From positions 1 through 64,000 of the forward strand of contig NZ_FOOH01000002.1 in NCBI RefSeq assembly GCF_900113135.1: DNA of 64,000 bases. Reading direction: 5' to 3'. Both the position numbers and the translations under genes were made by a program. This document shows, in pieces, positions 50,149-57,984 of the stretch. A model generated the notes under the pieces. That model searched no databases, was not told where the DNA came from, and saw nothing but the letters and a program-made list of their open reading frames with translations. Source of the DNA: Salegentibacter agarivorans (GTDB lineage Bacteria > Bacteroidota > Bacteroidia > Flavobacteriales > Flavobacteriaceae). Position 1 is the first letter of the stretch; every line of letters starts with the position of its first letter.

Positions 50149-51591
50149 ATGAAGAAAATATTAGTAGCCAATAGGGGAGAAATTGCTTTGCGGGTAATGA
50201 AAACCATTCAAAAAATGGGGATCAAAACCGTAGCTGTTTTTTCTAAAGCTGATAGAAATGCGCCCCACGTAAAGTTTGCCGACGAGGCGGTTTGCATAGG
50301 CGAAGCCCCTTCTAACGAATCTTACCTAAAGGGCGATAAAATTATTGAAGTAGCTAAAGAACTCGATGTAGATGGGATTCATCCTGGCTACGGATTTTTA
50401 AGTGAAAATGCAGGCTTTGCCGAAAATGTAGAGAAAAACGGCATTACCTGGATAGGTCCCGGTTCTAAAGCCATTAAAATTATGGGGAGCAAACTTGCCG
50501 CTAAAGATGCGGTAAAAGAATATGACATTCCAATGGTTCCCGGAATTGACGAGGCGATTACCGATCCAGAAAAAGCGAAGAAAATCGCTAAAGAGATCGG
50601 TTTTCCTATTTTAATAAAAGCTTCTGCCGGTGGCGGTGGTAAGGGAATGCGTATCGTTGATAAGGAAAAAGATTTGGAAGACCAAATGAAACGTGCCATT
50701 AGCGAAGCTGAATCAGCATTTGGTGATGGTTCGGTTTTTATAGAGAAGTATGTTTCTTCACCAAGGCATATTGAAATTCAGGTTTTAGCTGATTCCCACG
50801 GGAATTATATTCATCTATTCGAAAGGGAATGTAGTGTGCAGCGTAGGCATCAAAAAGTGGTGGAAGAAGCGCCATCGGTAGTGCTAGATTCAAGACTTCG
50901 AAAACAAATGGGCAAAGCTGCTGTAAAGGTAGCAAAGGCCTGTGATTATGTTGGCGCCGGAACCGTAGAATTTCTTTTCGATGAAGATCAAAATTTCTAT
51001 TTCCTGGAAATGAATACTCGTTTGCAGGTTGAACATCCCGTAACGGAATATATTACCGGTGTAGACCTGGTAGAACAACAAATTAGAATTGCCCGGGGGG
51101 AAAAACTGAGATTGCTTCAGGAAGATCTAAAAATAAAAGGGCACGCGGTAGAACTCAGGGTTTATGCTGAAGATCCTATGGATAATTTTATGCCAAGTGT
51201 GGGAACACTTGATAAATACAGTATTCCTGAAGGTGAAAATATACGTGTAGATAACGGCTTTGAAGAAGGCATGGAAGTTCCTATTTATTACGACCCAATG
51301 CTGGCAAAATTGATTACTTACGGAAAAACCCGCGAGGAAGCCATTCAATTAATGCTGAAGGCGATAAAGCAATATGAAGTTGAGGGCGTAATGACGACCC
51401 TTCCGTTTGGAAAATTTGTTTTTGAACACGAAGCCTTCAGAAGCGGAAATTTTGATACCCATTTTGTAAAAAAATATTATTCCGCTGAGAAACTTGAAAA
51501 TGAAATTGAAGAAGAAGCTAAATTAGCGGCTATTGTAGCTTTAAAGCAATATCTCAAAGATCAACAGGAGTTGAGGTTACCAATAAACTAA
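50149..51591 (+). CDS. accC: Biotin carboxylase subunit of acyl-CoA carboxylase
   Basis: A 480-residue ATP-grasp enzyme: V-A-N-R-G-E-I-A-L-R at the N-terminus, A-S-A-G-G-G-G-K-G-M-R ATP loop (about 160-170), R-E-C-S-V-Q-R-R-H-Q-K (about 225-235), E-M-N-T-R-L-Q-V-E-H (about 287-296) and a C-terminal biotin carboxylase domain. It charges the biotin on the carrier protein with bicarbonate. Full length, all motifs present. The C-terminal tail beyond 445 is Glu/Lys-rich. It is the middle gene of the carboxylase operon. Confidence 0.93.
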   Translation: MKKILVANRGEIALRVMKTIQKMGIKTVAVFSKADRNAPHVKFADEAVCIGEAPSNESYLKGDKIIEVAKELDVDGIHPGYGFLSENAGFAENVEKNGITWIGPGSKAIKIMGSKLAAKDAVKEYDIPMVPGIDEAITDPEKAKKIAKEIGFPILIKASAGGGGKGMRIVDKEKDLEDQMKRAISEAESAFGDGSVFIEKYVSSPRHIEIQVLADSHGNYIHLFERECSVQRRHQKVVEEAPSVVLDSRLRKQMGKAAVKVAKACDYVGAGTVEFLFDEDQNFYFLEMNTRLQVEHPVTEYITGVDLVEQQIRIARGEKLRLLQEDLKIKGHAVELRVYAEDPMDNFMPSVGTLDKYSIPEGENIRVDNGFEEGMEVPIYYDPMLAKLITYGKTREEAIQLMLKAIKQYEVEGVMTTLPFGKFVFEHEAFRSGNFDTHFVKKYYSAEKLENEIEEEAKLAAIVALKQYLKDQQELRLPIN

Positions 51592-51639
51592 AAGTAACCT
51601 CAAACATTTAATCTAGATTATCGCGTAAAAAATAAATTG

Positions 51640-53181
51640 ATGAGTCAGAATATAGAGAAGTTAAATGATAAAATTAAGCAGGCACATCTTGGTGGTGGCG
51701 AGAAACGCATAGCGAAGCAACACGAAAAAAAGAAACTTACCGCCCGGGAGCGTGTAGATTATTTACTGGATGAAGGTTCTTTTGAAGAAATTGGCATTCT
51801 GGTAACTCATAGAACTACCGGTTTTGGAATGGAAGATCAAAAGATCTATGGAGACGGAGTCGTAACAGGCTACGGTACCATAAGCGGAAAACTGGTGTAT
51901 ATTTTTGCCCAGGATTTTACGGTTTTTGGAGGTTCCCTTTCTGAAACACACGCCGAAAAAATTTGTAAAGTTATGGACCTGGCCGTAAAAGTTGGAGCGC
52001 CAATGATCGGCTTAAACGATTCTGGTGGAGCCAGAATTCAGGAAGGCGTAAAATCTTTAGGAGGTTATGCCGATATTTTTCATAGAAATGTAAAAGCATC
52101 TGGGGTTATTCCGCAAATTTCGGCGATTATGGGCCCTTGTGCCGGGGGAGCAGTGTATTCACCTGCAATGACAGATTTTACACTTATGGTTCAGGATACC
52201 AGTTATATGTTTGTAACCGGGCCTAATGTGGTGAAAACGGTAACTAATGAGGAAGTAACTTCCGAAGAACTTGGTGGGGCTTCAACGCACGCTACAAAAT
52301 CTGGGGTAACTCATATCACGTCATTCAACGATATCGCCTGTCTTGAAGATATAAAGAAACTGGTGAGTTATATACCTCGAAATAACAAAAAGGCACCGGA
52401 GAAACTTCCGTATGAATTAGGTGATGAAATTAGGGAGGAACTGGATTCTTTGATTCCAGATAGTTCCAATAAACCTTACGATATGCACGAGGTGATTAGC
52501 GGAATCATAGACAAAGATTCATTTTATGAAATTCATAAAGATTACGCCGATAATATTATTGTTGGTTTTGCGCGCTTAGGCGGAAGAAGTATTGGGATTG
52601 TTGCCAATCAACCAATGAGTCTTGCCGGAGTTTTAGACGTAGATTCCTCTAAAAAAGCAGCTCGATTTACCCGTTTTTGCGATTGTTTTAACATTCCATT
52701 GCTAGTTTTGGTAGATGTTCCCGGTTTCTTACCCGGAACCGACCAGGAGTGGAATGGAATTATTCTCAACGGCGCAAAATTACTTTATGCACTAAGCGAA
52801 GCCACCGTTCCAAAAGTGACCGTAATTACCAGAAAAGCTTATGGCGGCGCTTATGATGTAATGAATTCCAAACACATTGGCGCTGATCTTAATTTTGCCT
52901 GGCCAACGGCAGAAATTGCGGTAATGGGAGCCAAAGGTGCCAGTGAGATTATTTTTAGAAAAGAAATTCAGGAAGCTGAAGATAGCGAAGCGAAACTAGC
53001 TGAAAAAGAGGCTGAATACGCTGAAACATTTGCAAATCCTTTTGAAGCCGCTCAACGCGGATTTATTGATGAAGTAATTATGCCTAAAGAAACCCGTAGA
53101 AAATTATTGAAAGCTTTTAGTATGCTGGAAAATAAAAAAGTGCTTAGACCCAAGCGAAAGCACGGGAATATTCCTCTATAG
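51640..53181 (+). CDS. Acyl-CoA (propionyl-CoA type) carboxylase carboxyltransferase subunit
   Basis: A 513-residue crotonase-fold carboxyltransferase; the ATG at 51640 follows a TTG one codon earlier. N-half motif G-G-A-R-I-Q-E-G-V (about 130-138) and [11 protein letters not shown] (about 167-177). C-half V-D-V-P-G-F-L-P-G (about 365-373) and [11 protein letters not shown] (about 402-412), in which Asp after G-G-A-Y is typical of propionyl-CoA carboxylase. It transfers CO2 from biotin to propionyl-CoA, making methylmalonyl-CoA, in odd-chain or branched-chain breakdown. Last gene of the operon. Confidence 0.92.
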   Translation: MSQNIEKLNDKIKQAHLGGGEKRIAKQHEKKKLTARERVDYLLDEGSFEEIGILVTHRTTGFGMEDQKIYGDGVVTGYGTISGKLVYIFAQDFTVFGGSLSETHAEKICKVMDLAVKVGAPMIGLNDSGGARIQEGVKSLGGYADIFHRNVKASGVIPQISAIMGPCAGGAVYSPAMTDFTLMVQDTSYMFVTGPNVVKTVTNEEVTSEELGGASTHATKSGVTHITSFNDIACLEDIKKLVSYIPRNNKKAPEKLPYELGDEIREELDSLIPDSSNKPYDMHEVISGIIDKDSFYEIHKDYADNIIVGFARLGGRSIGIVANQPMSLAGVLDVDSSKKAARFTRFCDCFNIPLLVLVDVPGFLPGTDQEWNGIILNGAKLLYALSEATVPKVTVITRKAYGGAYDVMNSKHIGADLNFAWPTAEIAVMGAKGASEIIFRKEIQEAEDSEAKLAEKEAEYAETFANPFEAAQRGFIDEVIMPKETRRKLLKAFSMLENKKVLRPKRKHGNIPL

Positions 53182-53236
53182 TTTTTAGACCTTTAAAACC
53201 CTTATTCTACTGCATTTAACAAGTTTGACGTAAATA

Positions 53237-53283
53237 TGTCGCAAGGCTGTCGCAATATTTTTTTAAACCTCACTGTAGATTTG
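53237..53283 (+). promoter_or_regulatory. Promoter of the XRE gene with paired TGTCGCAA repeats
   Basis: A perfect -7 box TAGATTTG lies at 53276-53283, 24 bp before the ATG. Upstream, TGTCGCAA occurs at 53237-53244 and TGTCGCAAT at 53249-53257, direct repeats 12 bp apart flanked by AAATAT and ATATTT. They cover the -33 region and may be the operator bound by the encoded XRE protein. Confidence 0.45.
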
Positions 53284-53306
53284 CTGAAACATATAAACTT
53301 ATAATT

Positions 53307-53906
53307 ATGCAGAACAATGAATTAGCAAACAGGGTAATTGAGCTAAGGAATAGAAAGGGATTTTCTCAAGAATTTTTAGCCGAGGAATCTGGAGTTAGCC
53401 TTAGAACTATTCAAAGAGTGGAAAATGGAGAAACCCAGCCAAGAGAAGATACTTTACAGCGAATTGCCAAAGGGCTTGGCGTAACTTCTGAAGAACTTAT
53501 TGATTGGAAATTAGAGAAAAATAATAGTTATCTCGCATTACTGAATAGTTCAGCATTAAGTTTTCTTTTCTTTCCAGTATTAGGGATTTTAGTTCCATTA
53601 GTGATGTGGATATCTAAGAAAAATGAAATTCATAATATTAATAAAACAAGCAAAGAAATATTGAATTTTGAGATTACCTGGTGTATTCTGTTGTTTCTTA
53701 CTTGTATAGGGTTTATTAGTATTAATTTTTACCGTGTACAAACAGCCTCGTATATTACTCCATCTTTACTGCTTAATCCTATAATATTTTGGTTGATAAT
53801 CTGTTTTCTTTACCTGTTTAATTTAGTCATCGTTCTTTATAATTCATTTCGATTGAAGGCTGAAAAGAATGTTTTATATTTTTTTAGAATACCATTTTTA
53901 AGGTAG
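53307..53906 (+). CDS. XRE-family regulator with C-terminal membrane domain
   Basis: A 199-residue protein. The HTH_3 domain occupies residues 5-65 (G-F-S-Q-E-F-L-A-E-E-S-G-V-S-L-R-T-I-Q-R-V-E-N-G), and three to four hydrophobic segments fill 75-195 (A-L-S-F-L-F-F-P-V-L-G-I-L, W-C-I-L-L-F-L-T-C-I-G-F, I-I-F-W-L-I-I-C-F-L-Y). Membrane-tethered XRE regulators of this form occur in Flavobacteria; the signal is unknown. It stands as a single gene, and the promoter repeats upstream suggest autoregulation. It is unrelated in sequence to the Crp/Fnr regulator. Confidence 0.85.
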   Translation: MQNNELANRVIELRNRKGFSQEFLAEESGVSLRTIQRVENGETQPREDTLQRIAKGLGVTSEELIDWKLEKNNSYLALLNSSALSFLFFPVLGILVPLVMWISKKNEIHNINKTSKEILNFEITWCILLFLTCIGFISINFYRVQTASYITPSLLLNPIIFWLIICFLYLFNLVIVLYNSFRLKAEKNVLYFFRIPFLR

Positions 53907-53936
53907 GTTTGTAGTATATGTTGCTAAAAATAATAT

Positions 53937-54833
53937 ATGAAATTCAATAAAATTGTTTGTGTAGACCATACAAAATTAGAAGACTGGGCCATAGAAGAAC
54001 TCCAGGAATTTAGCGAAGCTAAAGTAAAGGTTTATAAAGAAAGTCCGGATTCAGAAAAAGAGCTCATTGAACGAATTGGCGATGCAGAAGCGGTAATAGT
54101 TTCCTGGAAAACGCAAATCCCTGAAAATGTTATAAAAGAATGTAGCAACCTTAAATATATTGGGATGGCCTGCAGCCTTTATGATGATGAATCGGCGAAT
54201 GTTGCTGTAGATTTTGCCAGGAAGCAAGAAATTACCGTGAAAGGTATTTTCGATTATGGCGATCCTGGGGTTATAGAATTCATTATTTCGGAATTAATAA
54301 GATTACTGCACGGATTTGGTAAACATCAATGGCGAGAAATGCCGGTGGAACTTATCGATAAAAAGATTGGAATTATTGGTTTGGGAACCACCGGGCAACT
54401 TCTGGCCGAAGCTTTATTGCCGCTTGGAGCCGATCTTTATTATTTCAGCAGAAGTAGAAAAAAAGACTGTGAAGAAAAAGGAGTCAAGTATTTAGAACTG
54501 GAAAAATTGCTGAAAACTTCAGAAATTATCTCGCTTCATCTTCCAAAAAATACCAGGCTCCTTGGAAAAGAAGAATTTAAAACTTTTGGTGCGGGAAAAA
54601 TTTTAATCAATACTTCGCTGGGACTTCCTTTTAAGGAAGGAGCTTTTGCAAACTGGATAAAATCTGAAGGTAATTTCGGGATTTTTGATGGTGATGGGGG
54701 AGCTTCACTTTCTAAAGATACAAAAGCATTAGATCGTGTAATTTCTTATACTAAAAGCGCAGGTTGGAGTGCTGAAACTCAAAAACGCTTATCTGAAAAG
54801 GTATTGGAGAATTTGAAATCTTATTTCAAATAA
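53937..54833 (+). CDS. D-2-hydroxyacid dehydrogenase-like NAD(P)-binding protein lacking catalytic residues
   Basis: A 298-residue protein with the split 2-hydroxyacid dehydrogenase fold: substrate domain 1-105 and 275-298, and nucleotide domain with G-I-I-G-L-G-T-T-G-Q (about 146-155). The usual catalytic Arg after the N-T-x-R-G turn is missing (I-N-T-S-L-G-L-P), the usual Glu position is not clear, and there is no His in the terminal G-W-S-A-E-T-Q segment. It may therefore be a binding protein or use another chemistry. It begins 30 bp after the XRE gene. Confidence 0.8.
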   Translation: MKFNKIVCVDHTKLEDWAIEELQEFSEAKVKVYKESPDSEKELIERIGDAEAVIVSWKTQIPENVIKECSNLKYIGMACSLYDDESANVAVDFARKQEITVKGIFDYGDPGVIEFIISELIRLLHGFGKHQWREMPVELIDKKIGIIGLGTTGQLLAEALLPLGADLYYFSRSRKKDCEEKGVKYLELEKLLKTSEIISLHLPKNTRLLGKEEFKTFGAGKILINTSLGLPFKEGAFANWIKSEGNFGIFDGDGGASLSKDTKALDRVISYTKSAGWSAETQKRLSEKVLENLKSYFK

Positions 54834-54853
54834 ACCTCAAAATATATAATTCA

Positions 54854-54890
54854 AACCTCAAAGGTTTTCAAAACCTATGAGGTTTTTTGT
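54854..54890 (+). terminator. Terminator after the dehydrogenase-like gene
   Basis: AACCTCA-A-AGGTTTT (54854-54868) pairs with AAAACCT-A-TGAGGTT (54870-54884) with a single mismatch and a one-base loop, followed by TTTTTTG. It ends just before the Crp/Fnr-type site at 54892 and insulates the next promoter. Confidence 0.8.
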
Positions 54891-54891
54891 T

Positions 54892-54935
54892 GTAACATTT
54901 GTTACTGTCTTACTTCGTAAATTACAGTTAATTTG
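54892..54935 (+). promoter_or_regulatory. Crp/Fnr-type palindrome and -7 region of the YeeE/YedE unit
   Basis: GTAAC-ATTT-GTTAC (54892-54905) is followed at 29.5 bp by TTAATTTG (54928-54935), one base off the -7 consensus, 22 bp before the ATG. It is the fourth perfect palindrome in the window with identical spacing. Confidence 0.8.
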
Positions 54936-54957
54936 CACCTCATTAAAAAAATGAACT

Positions 54958-55515
54958 ATGGAATGGATTTTTGAGCCCTGGCCCTGGTATGTATCGGGTC
55001 CGCTTATTGCTTTAATAATGTTTTTACTAATTTTTATTGGGAAACAGTTTGGAATGTCTTCCAACCTTAGAACCATGTGTACAATCTGCGGTGCCGATTC
55101 TAAAGCCGATTTCTTCAATTTCGATTGGAAATCTCAACGATGGAATCTTATTGTGGTTGCAGGAGCGATTATTGGCGGATTTATTGGAGCAAATTTTTTA
55201 AGTAACGATCTTTCTGTAGCAATAAATCCTGATACGATTACAATTTTAGATGACCTTGGCTTTAATAGTGCCGGTGAAGCTTACCTACCAACTGAAATAT
55301 ATAGTTGGGAAGCAGTTGGCGGAATTAAAGCGCTTATCATTTTACTGGTAGGCGGAATCTTAATTGGATTTGGTGCTCGCTATGCCGGTGGTTGTACATC
55401 TGGGCACGCTATTTCTGGACTTAGTAATTTGCAATTACCTTCTTTAATTGCCGTTATCGGATTTTTTATCGGTGGTTTGGTGATGGTACATTTATTATTT
55501 CCTCTAATATTTTAA
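54958..55515 (+). CDS. YeeE/YedE family permease, first half (sulfur-compound transporter)
   Basis: A 185-residue membrane protein with four to five TM segments; the ATG at 54951 is rejected because that frame stops at once. The conserved Cys motif G-G-C-T-S-G-H-A-I-S-G (about 140-150) is that of YeeE/YedE, whose characterised members take up thiosulfate through Cys-lined helices. A further C-T-I-C pair lies at residues 41-44. It is paired with the DUF6691 gene 9 bp downstream as two half-proteins. Control by the palindrome places transport of thiosulfate or persulfide in the same set as persulfide dioxygenase and TauE. Confidence 0.9.
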   Translation: MEWIFEPWPWYVSGPLIALIMFLLIFIGKQFGMSSNLRTMCTICGADSKADFFNFDWKSQRWNLIVVAGAIIGGFIGANFLSNDLSVAINPDTITILDDLGFNSAGEAYLPTEIYSWEAVGGIKALIILLVGGILIGFGARYAGGCTSGHAISGLSNLQLPSLIAVIGFFIGGLVMVHLLFPLIF

Positions 55516-55524
55516 ATTGAAATT

Positions 55525-55938
55525 ATGAGAAGTATAGGATATTTATTGATAGGTATATTTTTTGGAATCGTAATGTTTAAATCTGAAGCGGCTTCGTGGT
55601 TCAGAATTTATGAAATGTTCCAGTTCCAGTCGTTTCATATGTATGGAATTATAGGTTCGGCATTATTTTTAGGAGTTATTGGCGTTCAAATTATAAAACG
55701 TAAGAACCTGAAATCTTTTTTTGGAGAACGAATTTCGTTTACACCAAAAGAAAAGAGTTTTAGCCGCTATATGTACGGCGGAATTATCTTTGGATTAGGT
55801 TGGGCGTTAGCCGGTGCCTGCCCGGGACCAATTTTCACCTTAATTGGTGCAGGATTTTTACCAATTCTAATCGTATTTATAGGTTCGCTTTTAGGCACTT
55901 TTTTATACGGATTGCTTCGGAAGAAACTTCCGCATTAA
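55525..55938 (+). CDS. YeeE/YedE family permease, second half (DUF6691 type)
   Basis: A 137-residue membrane protein with four TM segments and the second conserved Cys motif W-A-L-A-G-A-C-P-G-P-I-F-T-L-I-G-A-G (about 92-109). It is the usual partner of the preceding half-permease. Together they would form one two-fold pseudo-symmetric channel for thiosulfate or sulfane-sulfur compounds. It follows by 9 bp in the same operon and ends 30 bp before the convergent UPF0126 gene. Confidence 0.88.
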   Translation: MRSIGYLLIGIFFGIVMFKSEAASWFRIYEMFQFQSFHMYGIIGSALFLGVIGVQIIKRKNLKSFFGERISFTPKEKSFSRYMYGGIIFGLGWALAGACPGPIFTLIGAGFLPILIVFIGSLLGTFLYGLLRKKLPH

Positions 55939-55968
55939 TAAAAATTTTGGGTTTCGGCGGGAAAGAAA

Positions 55969-56598
55969 TTAGTTTTTACTTTCCGAAGAAATATAGAAAT
56001 AGGGTAGGGAAATATGGTATTTTACAACAACAAGTCTAATTGAAATTACAATTAGCGTGGTGGTAAGGTAAATGATATCACGATTTATAACAAGCTCGTG
56101 CATTATTACAAAAGCGAGTCCGCCCATTATACAGGCAGTGGCGTAGATCTCTTTTCTAAAGATCACGGGAATTTCGTTACAAAGAATATCTCGAATTGCA
56201 CCACCAAAAGTACCCGTCATAGTACCAAGTGCAATGCAAATAATGGGATCAAGCCCATTTCTAATGCCTATTTCAACACCGGTAATAGTAAAGACTCCCA
56301 GCCCAATGGTATCAAAAAGAAAGAGGGATTTTTTTAGATAATTAATTTTGTTTCTAAAAATAATGGCAAGAATGGTTACAACGCCAATTAGGTAAATATA
56401 TATGGTATTTTCCATCCAGGTTACTGGAGTGTTACCTATTAAAGTATCGCGTAACGTACCACCACCAATGGCAGTTACAAAACCAATAATAAAAATACCA
56501 AAGAGGTCCAGCCGGCGATCCATAGCAGCCAATGCGCCAGATATAGCAAAGGCTATAGTCCCCAGGATATCTAGAATATTAAATAAAGTAAGTTCCAT
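55969..56598 (-). CDS. TRIC/UPF0126 family membrane channel
   Basis: A 209-residue protein with seven hydrophobic segments and the duplicated UPF0126 motif: A-I-S-G-A-L-A-A-M-D-R-R-L-D-L-F-G (about 17-33) with A-I-G-G-G-T-L-R-D (about 43-51), and T-I-T-G-V-E-I-G (about 104) with G-T-F-G-G-A-I-R-D-I-L (about 129-139). It is homologous to trimeric intracellular cation channels, K+-permeable in other organisms; the bacterial role is unclear. It converges on the YeeE/YedE unit and is transcribed alone. Confidence 0.88.
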   Translation of the reverse strand: MELTLFNILDILGTIAFAISGALAAMDRRLDLFGIFIIGFVTAIGGGTLRDTLIGNTPVTWMENTIYIYLIGVVTILAIIFRNKINYLKKSLFLFDTIGLGVFTITGVEIGIRNGLDPIICIALGTMTGTFGGAIRDILCNEIPVIFRKEIYATACIMGGLAFVIMHELVINRDIIYLTTTLIVISIRLVVVKYHISLPYFYISSESKN

Positions 56599-56804
56599 TT
56601 ACTCGATAATCGAGATTTTAAAAGCTTCGGGGACTTCCCGAAATTAAAAAAGTTAAACCTGAATATCTCGCGGTTTTCGCTAGAGAATTCTTAAACAAAG
56701 GTATAGTTAAATTTTGGAAGCCCTTAATTTTTATTTCCTGAATGAAATCTATACCTTCAAATTATTTGCTAATAAGAAAACTTAATTAGTAAGGCCTATA
56801 GATT

Positions 56805-56826
56805 ATAACTAAAGTTATTACTTTTG
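56805..56826 (+). promoter_or_regulatory. trxB promoter: -7 box with adjacent palindrome
   Basis: TACTTTTG at 56819-56826 is a perfect -7 box, 22 bp before the ATG of trxB. The palindrome ATAAC-TAAA-GTTAT (56805-56818) abuts it. It resembles the Crp/Fnr motif but has A/T at the outer base and sits at a different distance (centre 7.5 bp before the -7 box), so it would act as a repressor site or is unrelated. Confidence 0.45.
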
Positions 56827-56848
56827 TAAGACAGAAAAACAAGAAATA

Positions 56849-57841
56849 ATGAGCGATAAAATAGAAAGAATAAAAACCTTAATTATAGGATCTGGACCTG
56901 CAGGATATACTGCAGCAATATACGCGGCAAGAGCAGACCTTAAACCTGTTATGTATACAGGAATGGAACCTGGTGGACAGTTAACTACAACAACCGAAGT
57001 GGATAACTTTCCCGGTTATGCCGATGGAGTAGATGGGCCAAAAATGATGATGGATCTGCAAAAGCAAGCCGAACGTTTTGGTACCGAAGTAAGAATGGGC
57101 ATGGTAACCGAAGTTGAATTTACCGATAAACCCGGCGGAATTCACAAAGCTTGTGTAGATAACGCAACCTGGGTAGAAGCCGAAACGATTATTATTTCTA
57201 CCGGTGCTACGGCTAAATACCTTGGTTTACCAAGTGAGCAACGTTTACGTGGTGGTGGAGTTTCAGCATGTGCTGTTTGTGACGGATTTTTCTATAAAGG
57301 TCAGGATGTAGCTATAGTTGGTGGTGGAGATACCGCCGCAGAAGAAGCTACCTATTTGGCTAATATTTGTAGCAAAGTTACTATGCTTGTAAGAGGTGAC
57401 CAGATGCGTGCATCTAAAGCAATGCAACACCGAGTAAACAGTACTAAAAATATTGATGTTAGGTTTAATACTGAAGTAGACGAAGTAATAGGCGAACAGG
57501 TAGTAGAAGGTCTAAGAATGCTGAATAAAGAAACTGGCGAAAAAGAGCAAATCTATATTACCGGGTTGTTTATCGCCATTGGCCATAAACCAAATACCGA
57601 TATTTTTAAAGGTAAATTAACGATGGATGATACCGGGTACTTAATTACCGAAGGTAAATCTACTAAAACCAATATCCCGGGAGTTTTTGCCTCAGGTGAT
57701 GTGCAGGATAAAATTTATCGCCAAGCAGTAACCGCAGCGGGAACTGGATGTATGGCTGCTCTTGATGCTGAACGTTATTTAGCTGAAATTGAAAGCGAAG
57801 AGGGAGAAGAAGTAAAAACTACCAAAAAGGTAGAAGCTTAA
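56849..57841 (+). CDS. trxB: Thioredoxin-disulfide reductase
   Basis: A 330-residue flavoenzyme: FAD motif G-S-G-P-A-G (about 14-19), redox-active C141-A-V-C144-D-G, NADPH motif G-G-G-D-T-A-A-E-E-A (about 157-166) and C-terminal A-S-G-D-V (about 291). It reduces thioredoxin with NADPH in the cytosol. The tail beyond residue 312 is Glu/Lys-rich and variable. It is a single gene with its own promoter and terminator. Besides general redox balance, thioredoxin reduces persulfides, so its position beside the sulfur genes may be functional, though that is inference. Confidence 0.95.
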   Translation: MSDKIERIKTLIIGSGPAGYTAAIYAARADLKPVMYTGMEPGGQLTTTTEVDNFPGYADGVDGPKMMMDLQKQAERFGTEVRMGMVTEVEFTDKPGGIHKACVDNATWVEAETIIISTGATAKYLGLPSEQRLRGGGVSACAVCDGFFYKGQDVAIVGGGDTAAEEATYLANICSKVTMLVRGDQMRASKAMQHRVNSTKNIDVRFNTEVDEVIGEQVVEGLRMLNKETGEKEQIYITGLFIAIGHKPNTDIFKGKLTMDDTGYLITEGKSTKTNIPGVFASGDVQDKIYRQAVTAAGTGCMAALDAERYLAEIESEEGEEVKTTKKVEA

Positions 57842-57863
57842 TCCTCATAATTTTAAGAATATC

Positions 57864-57902
57864 AAACCTCACAGGTCATCAAAACCTGTGAGGTTTTTTT
57901 GT
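57864..57902 (+). terminator. Terminator of trxB
   Basis: Perfect 13-bp stem AAACCTCACAGGT/ACCTGTGAGGTTT (57864-57876 and 57884-57896) with a 7-nt loop, followed by a T-run. Beyond it, at 57935-57957, lies the palindrome GATCCTGAA-ACCAG-TTCAGGATC, a dispersed-repeat-like element in the gap before the next convergent gene. Confidence 0.88.
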
Positions 57903-57984
57903 TTTTAAATAAAATCACAAAAAAAATCAGCTTAGATCCTGAAACCAGTTCAGGATCACGTTAAATTGATAATTGTTATAAATA

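Noticed and set aside
56805-56818. ATAAC-TAAA-GTTAT ahead of trxB as a further member of the Crp/Fnr regulon
   Set aside because: The outer bases differ from GTAAC/GTTAC, and its centre lies only 7.5 bp before the -7 box instead of 29.5 bp, so it does not share the layout.
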